Source of the DNA: Burkholderiaceae bacterium
GTDB taxonomy: Bacteria; Pseudomonadota; Gammaproteobacteria; Burkholderiales; Burkholderiaceae_C
DNA length: 5,777 bases
Reading direction: 5' to 3'
Assembly (NCBI GenBank): GCA_023262645.1
Contig: JALRAA010000113.1
Coordinates: forward strand, 1 to 5,777
The position numbers and the translations under genes were made by a program. Positions 1 to 5,682 of the stretch are shown here, piece by piece (position 1 is the first letter of the stretch; every line of letters starts with the position of its first letter). The notes under the pieces were generated by a model, which searched no databases, was not told the DNA's origin, and saw only the letters and a program-made list of their open reading frames with translations.

Positions 1-1777
1 GCTCTGTGGTTTCCATTTGGCGCAACAAGGCGTTCATTTCTTCCAAAGTCAATTGGCGGTTGGCACGCACCGCTGCATGGCAAGCCATGGCGGCCAATAC
101 ATCGTCGCGAGCGCGTTGCAACACCTGGTGAGCCTCGTGCTGAGCCAGTTCTGCCAACACACTGCGAGCCAACGCCACGGCATCCCCTTGGGCCAAAGAA
201 GCAGGCACGCTTCTGACCGCCAGCGATTGCGCTCCCAAAAGCGATATGTCCAGCCCCAACGCCGACAACACTTGCGCGTGGCTCTCGCAAGTAGCGATTT
301 CTTCGGCGGTTGCCGAGAATGTCGCGGGGATCAACAAATTTTGGCTTTGCAGAGCATGTTCACTCAACTGTGTTTTCAGTCGCTCATACACAATGCGCTC
401 GTGCGCGGCATGCATATCGACCAACACCAAGCCTTGGGTGTTTTCAGCCAATATATAAACCCCTTGCAATTGCGCCAAGGCTTTGCCCAAAGGCCATTCG
501 CCAGAAGGCAACGGGCTTTCTGACCAAGAGGAGGTGGCTGCACTCTGGGGCTGCTCTTGTGCTTGTAGCTTGGCGCTTTGCCACAACTGGCCCAGGTCTT
601 TCACCGCCACGCCTGTGCTGGTTTGCCAAGGCAACGGTTTTTGCTGAGGGCTGCTTGCGGCTTGTCCGAAGTGATGCAAGTTCGCAATCGCTTGGCGTCG
701 GTCTTCTGATTCAGAGGCAGGCCGTAAAGGCTCTGCGACAGGCGTTTGCCCCGAAACATGGCCAGCGCGTGAAACAGCCAGCACGGAGGACAGCGCGTGT
801 TGCACCGCTTGGTGCACTTCGCGGCTGTTGCGAAAACGCACTTCGATTTTGGTGGGGTGTACATTCACATCCACGCCGTGTGGATCCATGTCCAAGTACA
901 AGGCATACACAGGTTGTCGTTGCCCGTGCAACACGTCTTCATAGGCGCTGCGGGCGGCATGCGACAGCACTTTGTCGCGAACATAACGGCCATTGACATA
1001 AGCATATTGGTGGTCGGCGCGCGAACGTGCAGCATCAGGCACACCAGCACGCGCGCGTACGCGCACACTGCCGTGTTGGTGATCGATCCATAACGACTGT
1101 TCGATGAAATCGCGCCCCAACACATCTGCCAAGCGTTGTTCCAGTCCTTGGTCATGCAACTGTGCGCGCCATTGGGCAATGGCTTTGCCGTCGTGCCACA
1201 GCGCAAACCCCACATCGGGTCGGGCCAGCGCATGGCGTTTGAGGGTTTCCAAGCAATGCGCCAATTCGGTGGCGGTGGTTTTCAAAAATTTACGCCGCGC
1301 AGGCGTGCTGAAAAACAATTCTTTGACATCGACCGTGGTGCCGATTTGTCGAGCAACAGGCTTGAGCTCGCCGCTGCGTGCATCCAATTGCATGGCGTGT
1401 TCTTGGGAGGCCGTGCGAGACATCACAGAGAGCTCTGACACCGCAGCAATGGCGGCCAGCGCTTCGCCCCTGAAGCCCATGGTGGCGACCGATTCCAAAT
1501 CGTGCAAGCTGCTGATTTTGCTGGTCGCGTGCCGTTTGAGTGCCAGTGGCATTTCAGCCGGCGACATGCCGCCACCGTTGTCTTCCACACTGATCAGCCG
1601 CACACCGCCTTCAACCAAGCGCACCACGACTTGGGTGGCGCCTGCATCTAATGCGTTATCGACCAATTCACGCACGACTGACGCAGGCCTTTCCACCACT
1701 TCACCAGCAGCAATCTGGCTGATGAGTTCATCGGGCAATTCGCGGATGCGGGGGGAGGCGGAAGGGGCTGAATTCAC
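1..1777 (-). CDS. mutL: DNA mismatch repair protein MutL (3' end cut by window edge)
   Basis: MutL couples mismatch recognition by MutS to strand removal. 592 codons are visible, open to the left edge. The N-terminal GHKL ATPase and transducer domain spans about residues 1-335: IAAGEVVERPASVV at 22-35, Glu37 and Asn41 in the ELVDNALDAGAT segment, DNGGGM at 66-71, GFRGEAL at 101-107. A variable Gln/Ser-rich linker runs about 336-428, then the C-terminal dimerisation/endonuclease domain. The latter keeps DMHAAHERIVYE (454-465), fitting the DQHA(X)2E(X)4E metal-site motif with Met for Gln as in Neisseria MutL, and ACHAAVRANR (565-574). QNLLIP (479-484) resembles the sliding-clamp motif QEMIVP of Bacillus MutL. 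Visible sequence ends at METTE; the expected Cys-x-His-Gly-Arg-Pro end lies outside. The GTG start is chosen because an in-frame TAG stands four codons upstream and conserved sequence begins about residue 11. No separate SD is seen. Confidence 0.97.
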   Translation of the reverse strand, partial: MNSAPSASPRIRELPDELISQIAAGEVVERPASVVRELVDNALDAGATQVVVRLVEGGVRLISVEDNGGGMSPAEMPLALKRHATSKISSLHDLESVATMGFRGEALAAIAAVSELSVMSRTASQEHAMQLDARSGELKPVARQIGTTVDVKELFFSTPARRKFLKTTATELAHCLETLKRHALARPDVGFALWHDGKAIAQWRAQLHDQGLEQRLADVLGRDFIEQSLWIDHQHGSVRVRARAGVPDAARSRADHQYAYVNGRYVRDKVLSHAARSAYEDVLHGQRQPVYALYLDMDPHGVDVNVHPTKIEVRFRNSREVHQAVQHALSSVLAVSRAGHVSGQTPVAEPLRPASESEDRRQAIANLHHFGQAASSPQQKPLPWQTSTGVAVKDLGQLWQSAKLQAQEQPQSAATSSWSESPLPSGEWPLGKALAQLQGVYILAENTQGLVLVDMHAAHERIVYERLKTQLSEHALQSQNLLIPATFSATAEEIATCESHAQVLSALGLDISLLGAQSLAVRSVPASLAQGDAVALARSVLAELAQHEAHQVLQRARDDVLAAMACHAAVRANRQLTLEEMNALLRQMETTE

Positions 1778-1821
1778 CTCGCGATTCTAGGAGCACTCGC
1801 ACGAGCGCCATAATCGACCAC
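1778..1821. promoter_or_regulatory. Divergent mutL/dedA start region with paired -10-like hexamers
   Basis: This 44-base gap must hold or abut the start signals of both genes. On the minus strand TAGAAT occupies 1789-1784, which places a predicted transcript start at 1777, the first base of the mutL GTG. On the plus strand CATAAT occupies 1809-1814, which places a start at about 1821, one base before the dedA ATG. Each hexamer matches TATAAT at five of six positions, but no convincing -35 element is present at 16-18 bases for either. No Shine-Dalgarno sequence precedes either start. The two hexamers are only 19 bases apart, so polymerase could not occupy both at once. Functional assignment is inference from spacing and hexamer match alone. 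Confidence 0.35.
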
Positions 1822-2463
1822 ATGGAAATATTGAACTTGCTGTTGGAATTCATTTTGCACATTGACCGCCACTTGATGCAGTTGGTGCAAGAGCACGGTG
1901 TTTGGATCTATGGGGTGCTGTTTTTGATTGTGTTTGTAGAAACGGGTGTTGTGGTCATGCCGTTTTTGCCAGGGGATTCTTTGTTGTTCGTGGTAGGTGC
2001 CATGGGGGGGGCCGGGCTGCTCAATTTGCCTTTGGCCCTCGGATTGATGTTGGTGGCTGCGATCGCCGGGGACCAATGCAATTATTTGATCGGCAGGTAT
2101 TTCGGACAGCGGCTGCTGGATGGAAACCACCGATGGTTTAACCGCAAAGCTTACGACCAAGCCCATGCGTTTTATGAAAAGCATGGCGGCGTCACCATCA
2201 TCGCCGCGCGATTTTTTCCGTTCATACGGACATTCGCTCCGTTTGTGGCGGGTGTGGCGCACATGGACCGCGCCCGTTTTTCTTTGTTCAATATCTCCGG
2301 CGCTGTTTTGTGGGTCATCGGTGTGGGGTTGCTGGGTTATGTGTTTGGCAACATCCCTTGGGTACAGCAACATTTTGAAAAATTCATTTGGGCATTGATT
2401 TTGTTGCCCGGGTTGTTGGCGGCCTGGGGCGCGTTCAGGTCACGAATCAAAACGCCAAGTTGA
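1822..2463 (+). CDS. DedA-family inner-membrane protein (SNARE-associated/VTT domain)
   Basis: DedA proteins are polytopic inner-membrane proteins linked to membrane homeostasis; some members scramble or flip lipid carriers such as undecaprenyl phosphate, and E. coli YqjA/YghB need proton-motive force. The 213-residue length is normal. Family signatures are clear: Glu40 in VFVETGVVVMPFLPGDSLLF (37-56) with Asp52, and Arg130 and Arg136 in ARFFPFIRTFAPFVAGV (129-145), the charged residues equivalent to those essential in YqjA (E39, D51, R130, R136). Hydrophobic segments are seen at about 29-48, 53-70, 72-90, 122-146, 159-176 and 188-205. The ATG follows no obvious SD. The gene faces away from mutL and converges on amiC with a 15-base gap (2464-2478) in which I see no terminator. 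A G8 run lies at 2004-2011. Which DedA subfamily and substrate cannot be told from sequence by eye. Confidence 0.95.
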   Translation: MEILNLLLEFILHIDRHLMQLVQEHGVWIYGVLFLIVFVETGVVVMPFLPGDSLLFVVGAMGGAGLLNLPLALGLMLVAAIAGDQCNYLIGRYFGQRLLDGNHRWFNRKAYDQAHAFYEKHGGVTIIAARFFPFIRTFAPFVAGVAHMDRARFSLFNISGAVLWVIGVGLLGYVFGNIPWVQQHFEKFIWALILLPGLLAAWGAFRSRIKTPS

Positions 2464-2478
2464 GCCTGCTCCTGGAAT

Positions 2479-3927
2479 CTACATTGAGCGGTTGCGTGCC
2501 ATCGGCGGGTTGCGCAAAAAATAATTTTCTATGCCATTGAGCAAGGCGTCTGCCAACTTGTTTTGGTAGTCTTCACTGAGCAGCAACATTTCCTCCTGCG
2601 GGTTGCTGATGAAAGCCGTCTCTACCAACAAGCTGGGTATGTCGGGTGCTTTCAGCACCGCAAACCCTGCTTGCTCCACTTGGGGCTTGTGCAATTTGCC
2701 AACTCGCCGAATTTGTCCCAGCATTTCGTTGCCAAGTTTCAAACTGTCGTTGATTTGTGCAGTGGTGCTCATGTCCAACAAGGCGCGTTGTACATGCTGG
2801 TCTTGCACTTTCAAATTCAAACCGCCCACAGCATCTGCACCGTTTTCTTTGTTGGCCATCCACTTGGCCGCAGCACTGGACGCCGCACCCTGGCTCAGTG
2901 CGAATACGCTGGCGCCGCTGGCCTTGGGTGTGAAAAATGCATCGGCATGCAAACTGATGAACAGATCGGCTTGCACTTGCTGCGCTTTTTGCACCCGCAC
3001 ATGCAAAGGCAGAAAAAAATCTGCATCACGAGTCATGAATGCACGCAAAGGCAAGTCCCCTTTTTTGGTTTTGAGGACAGTTTTGTTGATGCGCTCGCGT
3101 AACCGATTGGCGATTTGCAGCACCACATCTTTTTCGCGTGTGCCCTTGGGGCCAATCGCACCAGGGTCTTCGCCGCCATGGCCGGGGTCTAAGGCCACCA
3201 CTGCAAACCGTTCAATGCTTGGGGGCTCGGGCGAAGGCTTAGTGGGCGCAGGTTTGTTGACTGGAGAGGGGGGCGGGTTGGTGGATGAATTCGCGGATTT
3301 TTCTGGTGTTTGGCTGGGTGCAGGAGGAGGGCTTGGTGTGGTTGCTGGACTTGTTTTGGGTGGTGCGGTGTTCGCAGTTGTTTGCACGGGTGCATTGGAT
3401 TGCTGGTTCATGAATTCACCCAGCGCGTCTTTGACGGCGGGAGGCTTGTTTTCGTCTCGCAGCTTTTCTGCAATCAAGGCCTCTAAGGGATCAGTCACCA
3501 ACACGGGAAACAAATCGAGCACCAAACGGTGCTGGAAAACGGCTTGACCCGATTGAACGGGTTCGAGATTGAACACCTGTGGTTTGACTGGCTGGCGCAA
3601 ATCGAGCACCAGCCGAACAGTGGTGGGGGTGAATTGCCCCACCCGCACGCCTGTGATGAAAGGATCATCGCTGCGCACCTTGCCCACCAGTTCACGCAAG
3701 GCAGCATTCAATTCAATGCCCTCGATATCCACGGCCAGTCTGGGCGGTTGTGCCACAAAGGTGTGTTTGGTGATCAACGCGGTGTCCGATTCGATCGTCA
3801 CACGGGTGTAGTCGTTGGCAGGCCAAACACGCACCGCCAAAATGGTGGCACCCCGAGCCAGTTGGGCGCGTCCCAGCAGCAACACCAAAGAACCGGTTTG
3901 TAACAAAAGGCGTCTGTGCATGTTCAT
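2479..3927 (-). CDS. amiC: N-acetylmuramoyl-L-alanine amidase AmiC, AMIN domain plus Amidase_3
   Basis: This zinc amidase cuts the amide bond between MurNAc and L-Ala of the stem peptide, splitting septal peptidoglycan in the periplasm during daughter-cell separation. Of 482 residues, 1-27 form an export signal with a twin-arginine start (HRRLLLQ, 4-10) and a hydrophobic stretch, as in Tat-exported E. coli AmiC. An AMIN domain (about 28-145) should target it to the septum. A Pro/Ser/Thr-rich linker follows (about 177-237). The catalytic domain (about 241-470) has the expected zinc or catalytic residues: His250 in LDPGHGGEDPGA, Glu265 in TREKDVVL, His327 in FISLHADA and Glu436 in LLVETAFISN. 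The insert at about 345-410 corresponds to the autoinhibitory helix relieved by EnvC/NlpD-type activators in AmiB/AmiC. The start is 46 bases after the tsaE stop, so tsaE-amiC is probably one operon. No good SD precedes ATG3927; Met3 is an alternative start. Confidence 0.96.
   Translation of the reverse strand: MNMHRRLLLQTGSLVLLLGRAQLARGATILAVRVWPANDYTRVTIESDTALITKHTFVAQPPRLAVDIEGIELNAALRELVGKVRSDDPFITGVRVGQFTPTTVRLVLDLRQPVKPQVFNLEPVQSGQAVFQHRLVLDLFPVLVTDPLEALIAEKLRDENKPPAVKDALGEFMNQQSNAPVQTTANTAPPKTSPATTPSPPPAPSQTPEKSANSSTNPPPSPVNKPAPTKPSPEPPSIERFAVVALDPGHGGEDPGAIGPKGTREKDVVLQIANRLRERINKTVLKTKKGDLPLRAFMTRDADFFLPLHVRVQKAQQVQADLFISLHADAFFTPKASGASVFALSQGAASSAAAKWMANKENGADAVGGLNLKVQDQHVQRALLDMSTTAQINDSLKLGNEMLGQIRRVGKLHKPQVEQAGFAVLKAPDIPSLLVETAFISNPQEEMLLLSEDYQNKLADALLNGIENYFLRNPPMARNRSM
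3217..3399 (-). other. Low-complexity Pro/Ser/Thr-rich linker within amiC
   Basis: Residues 177-237 of AmiC lie between the AMIN and catalytic domains. They consist mostly of Pro, Ser, Thr, Asn, Ala and Lys, with short SPPP, NPPP and KPAP or KPSP-like units but no exact tandem repeat. They should be disordered and act as a tether that lets the catalytic domain reach the cell wall while the AMIN domain stays docked. Such linkers vary in length between relatives. The DNA is correspondingly skewed, with the plus strand G/T-rich. Confidence 0.7.
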
Positions 3928-3973
3928 TGCGCAGAGATTGCGTGCGAAAGAATGGCAAATGGGTGATGCAGTT

Positions 3974-4495
3974 TCAAGCTAACAGCCCTCGTCCTAAATC
4001 GGTGTTGGCGGTGATTGTCAGTGCCCGTGTGTCGTCCATGTTGACATGCCAATGCATCTCAAGGTCTGCTGTCGGCAAAAAACCAGCAGCCTTCTCAGGC
4101 CATTCACAGATTTTCAAACCCAGTGCTGCAAACATGTCTCTGAAACCTGCGTCTTCCCATTCTTGAGGGTCTTTGAAGCGGTAAAAATCAAAATGCCATA
4201 CCTGAAGATCACGTCCATTGCGTGGGAGTTCGTAATTTTCAACCACGGCATAGGTTGGGCTTTTCACCCGACCCTGAAAACCCAGTGCTTGCAGTAAGTA
4301 ACGCGTGAAAGTGGTTTTGCCGCAGCCTAAGTCACCGTTTAAACACAACACGGCCAGGTCGAGCTGAGGCTTACTGGCCAGTTGCTTGGCAAATGCCTCA
4401 CAGGCTTGTTCGTCAGGCCAGTGCAGGGTTTTTACAATCGGTGTTTGGTTCAAAGGAATGATGTGTCCGTTCAACAGCAGGGGTTGCCAGCGCAA
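3974..4495 (-). CDS. tsaE: tRNA t6A37 threonylcarbamoyladenosine biosynthesis ATPase TsaE
   Basis: TsaE is the P-loop ATPase that works with TsaB-TsaD to transfer the threonylcarbamoyl group to A37 of ANN-decoding tRNAs in the cytoplasm. From the most upstream start it has 173 residues. The Walker A loop is GDLGCGKTT (54-62), followed by the family signature VKSPTYAVVE (77-86), HFDFYRFKDP (101-110) with Asp103, EWEDAGFRDMF, and CEWPEKA (130-136) with Glu131 aligning with the functional Glu of E. coli EWPQ. All family landmarks are intact. The 5' end is uncertain: there is no in-frame ATG, a TAA stands directly upstream of TTG4495, and other in-frame TTG codons lie at 4474 and 4453. Starting at 4453 gives 159 residues, closer to E. 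coli TsaE (about 153), and leaves a 9-base gap to queG; starting at 4495 overlaps queG by 33 bases. It lies upstream of and probably co-transcribed with amiC. Confidence 0.95.
   Translation of the reverse strand: MRWQPLLLNGHIIPLNQTPIVKTLHWPDEQACEAFAKQLASKPQLDLAVLCLNGDLGCGKTTFTRYLLQALGFQGRVKSPTYAVVENYELPRNGRDLQVWHFDFYRFKDPQEWEDAGFRDMFAALGLKICEWPEKAAGFLPTADLEMHWHVNMDDTRALTITANTDLGRGLLA
4433..4438 (+). promoter_or_regulatory. Candidate -10 element for queG
   Basis: TACAAT matches TATAAT at five of six positions and lies inside the 5' part of tsaE on the opposite strand. It would give a transcript start near 4445 and an 18-base leader that includes the queG ribosome binding site. No good -35 hexamer is seen 16-18 bases upstream, so this is a weak inference. 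Confidence 0.3.
4452..4457 (+). promoter_or_regulatory. Ribosome binding site of queG, deciding a GTG start
   Basis: AAAGGA lies five bases before GTG4463. It is the only clear Shine-Dalgarno sequence I find in front of a start in this window. It favours GTG4463 over the longer open frame that reaches back to an ATG at 4382, deep inside tsaE. Two nearby ATGs at 4458 and 4461 are out of frame with queG. Confidence 0.7.
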
Positions 4496-5623
4496 TTACA
4501 ACTTTGGGGTCGTCTATTGGGATTCTCCCAAATTGGCGTGGCCCCTGTGGACTTGTCGCATGCCGAGCCTGGATTGCTGGCTTGGCTGGCTGCGGGACAC
4601 CACGGCAGCATGGACTACATGCAGCGACATGGCCTCAAACGGGCACGTCCCACCGAGTTGGTGCCGGGCACCCTGAGCATCATCACCGCTCGCATGGATT
4701 ATTTGCCAAGGCGCGGCTCAGACAGCGAACAATCACACGCACCGACCGAGGTCGTTGAGAACTCAGAAGCCGTGACAAGCGATGTGCCCGCTTTGCTTGA
4801 ACATGAGTTGCAGCGATTAAACCAACCGACGGAAGCAGTCGTCTCGGTTTACGCCAGAGGGCGCGATTACCACAAGGTGATGCGCCAGCGGTTGCAACAA
4901 CTGGCGCTTCAGTTGCAAGCCGAGGTGGGTCCGATGGGCCACCGGGTGTTCACAGACTCTGCGCCGGTTTTAGAGGCAGAGTTGGCCGTGCAAAGCGGGT
5001 TGGGTTGGCGCGGTAAACACACCTTGGTGTTGCAGCGGGATGCCGGTTCATTCTTTTTTTTGGGTGAAATTTTTATCGACATGGCTTTGCCAGCCACTGA
5101 ACCGGTGAGCGACCATTGCGGTACTTGCCACGCGTGTATCAGTGCATGCCCCACACAGGCCATCGTGGCCCCCTATCAGTTGGATGCGCGCCGATGTATT
5201 TCTTACTTGACGATAGAACACGAGGGCCCCATACCACTGCCGTTGCGACCATTGATCGGCAACCGTATTTACGGCTGCGACGATTGCCAATTGGTATGCC
5301 CTTGGAACAAATTCGCAGTACGCAGCGGCTTGCCCGATTTCGATGAAAGGCATGGCTGGCGTTCCGCCAAATTGGTCGATTTGATGCAGTGGGACGAAGC
5401 CATGTTTTTACGCATGACAGAGGGCAGCGCCATTCGTCGCATTGGGCATGTGCGATGGTTGCGTAACTTGGCCATCGCGGTTGGCAATGCTTTGCGCACA
5501 GCACCTGCGCTATCAGCGATCGAGTCGCTTGCCTTGAGGAATGCTGCAAGTATTTGGCAAACACATCAGAGCGAAGTCGTCAGGGAAAGCGTGGCGTGGG
5601 CTTTGGCAAATACCGTTGAATAG
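4463..5623 (+). CDS. queG: Epoxyqueuosine reductase QueG (cobalamin-dependent, two [4Fe-4S])
   Basis: QueG carries out the last step of queuosine synthesis, reducing epoxyqueuosine at the wobble position (34) of GUN-anticodon tRNAs with cobalamin and two [4Fe-4S] clusters. From GTG4463 it has 386 residues. Landmarks are WGRLLGFSQIGV (15-26), GLKRARPTELVPGT (57-70), ARGRDYHK (131-138) with the predicted catalytic Asp135, DSAPVLEAELA (165-175), and GLGWRGKHTLVL (179-190). Ferredoxin-type cysteines are complete at eight: 219, 222, 225 and 229 in CGTCHACISACP, Cys245 in DARRCISYLTIE, and 272, 275 and 279 in GCDDCQLVCPWN. The conserved TEGSAIRRIGHVRWLRN (319-335) leads into a helical HEAT-like tail. 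Compared with E. coli QueG, the stretch between YLP (about 83) and ARGRDYH is about 25 residues longer and acidic. The gene is divergent from tsaE; the start is set by AAAGGA five bases upstream. A T8 run at 5054-5061 encodes part of SFFFLG. Confidence 0.97.
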   Translation: MSVQQQGLPAQLQLWGRLLGFSQIGVAPVDLSHAEPGLLAWLAAGHHGSMDYMQRHGLKRARPTELVPGTLSIITARMDYLPRRGSDSEQSHAPTEVVENSEAVTSDVPALLEHELQRLNQPTEAVVSVYARGRDYHKVMRQRLQQLALQLQAEVGPMGHRVFTDSAPVLEAELAVQSGLGWRGKHTLVLQRDAGSFFFLGEIFIDMALPATEPVSDHCGTCHACISACPTQAIVAPYQLDARRCISYLTIEHEGPIPLPLRPLIGNRIYGCDDCQLVCPWNKFAVRSGLPDFDERHGWRSAKLVDLMQWDEAMFLRMTEGSAIRRIGHVRWLRNLAIAVGNALRTAPALSAIESLALRNAASIWQTHQSEVVRESVAWALANTVE

Positions 5624-5634
5624 ATAGCCGTCTT

Positions 5635-5648
5635 TTGACATACATCAA
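5635..5648 (+). promoter_or_regulatory. FNR/Anr-type operator dyad
   Basis: The site TTGAC-ATAC-ATCAA matches the FNR/Anr consensus TTGAT-N4-ATCAA at nine of ten defined positions, and the dyad extends to TTTTGA-N6-TCAAAA at 5633-5650. Its centre is 41.5 bases upstream of position 5683, the standard class II activator position if transcription starts at the A of the downstream ATG. FNR and its relatives sense low oxygen through an oxygen-labile [4Fe-4S] cluster. The left half-site also contains a perfect -35 hexamer, TTGACA (5635-5640), so a constitutive or FNR-repressed reading is possible. The site lies 11 bases after the queG stop and points to the right-edge gene. Confidence 0.6.
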
Positions 5649-5670
5649 AAGCCCGTATCAACCTTCGGCT

Positions 5671-5676
5671 TAGTAT
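5671..5676 (+). promoter_or_regulatory. Candidate -10 element of FNR-type promoter
   Basis: TAGTAT agrees with TATAAT at four positions, including the important second A and final T. It places a transcript start at 5683, exactly 41.5 bases from the centre of the FNR-type dyad. The spacing to the dyad is the main support; the hexamer alone would be unconvincing. Confidence 0.4.
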
Positions 5677-5682
5677 GCATGC

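Noticed and set aside
310..996. A second long plus-strand frame opposite mutL
   Set aside because: Antisense to the intact mutL frame that reads continuously to the left edge; no domain or ribosome binding site seen.
1104..1790. A 228-codon open frame on the plus strand opposite mutL
   Set aside because: It lies wholly antisense to a MutL reading frame with all family motifs; its translation is Ser/Thr/Arg-rich without recognisable domains, typical of a shadow frame.
1774..2373. A 199-codon minus-strand frame opposite dedA
   Set aside because: dedA carries the conserved charged residues and hydrophobic segments; the antisense product is Gln/His-rich with no recognisable family.
3009..3024. 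GCAGA-A6-TCTGC small hairpin inside amiC
   Set aside because: It encodes the conserved ADFFLP stretch in frame; a five-base stem inside a coding region is expected by chance.
2603..3547. A 314-codon plus-strand frame opposite amiC
   Set aside because: Length is explained by the codon bias and low-complexity linker of amiC on the other strand; the glycine/valine-rich stretch is simply the complement of the proline-rich linker.
4041..4046. TTGACA hexamer inside tsaE on the plus strand
   Set aside because: No suitable -10 at the right distance and no plus-strand gene begins downstream; chance match in coding sequence.
4382..4462. Longer queG start at ATG4382
   Set aside because: The extra 27 residues would overlap the conserved part of tsaE, show no resemblance to QueG N-termini, and the SD at 4452-4457 points to GTG4463.
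5633..5650. The 18-base dyad as an intrinsic terminator of queG
   Set aside because: The arms are AT-rich with one G:C pair each, no T tract follows, and the fit to an FNR-type operator is far better.
5649..5671. AAGCC...GGCTT inverted repeat after queG as a terminator
   Set aside because: Only a five-base stem with a 13-base loop and no T tract; it also overlaps the putative promoter.
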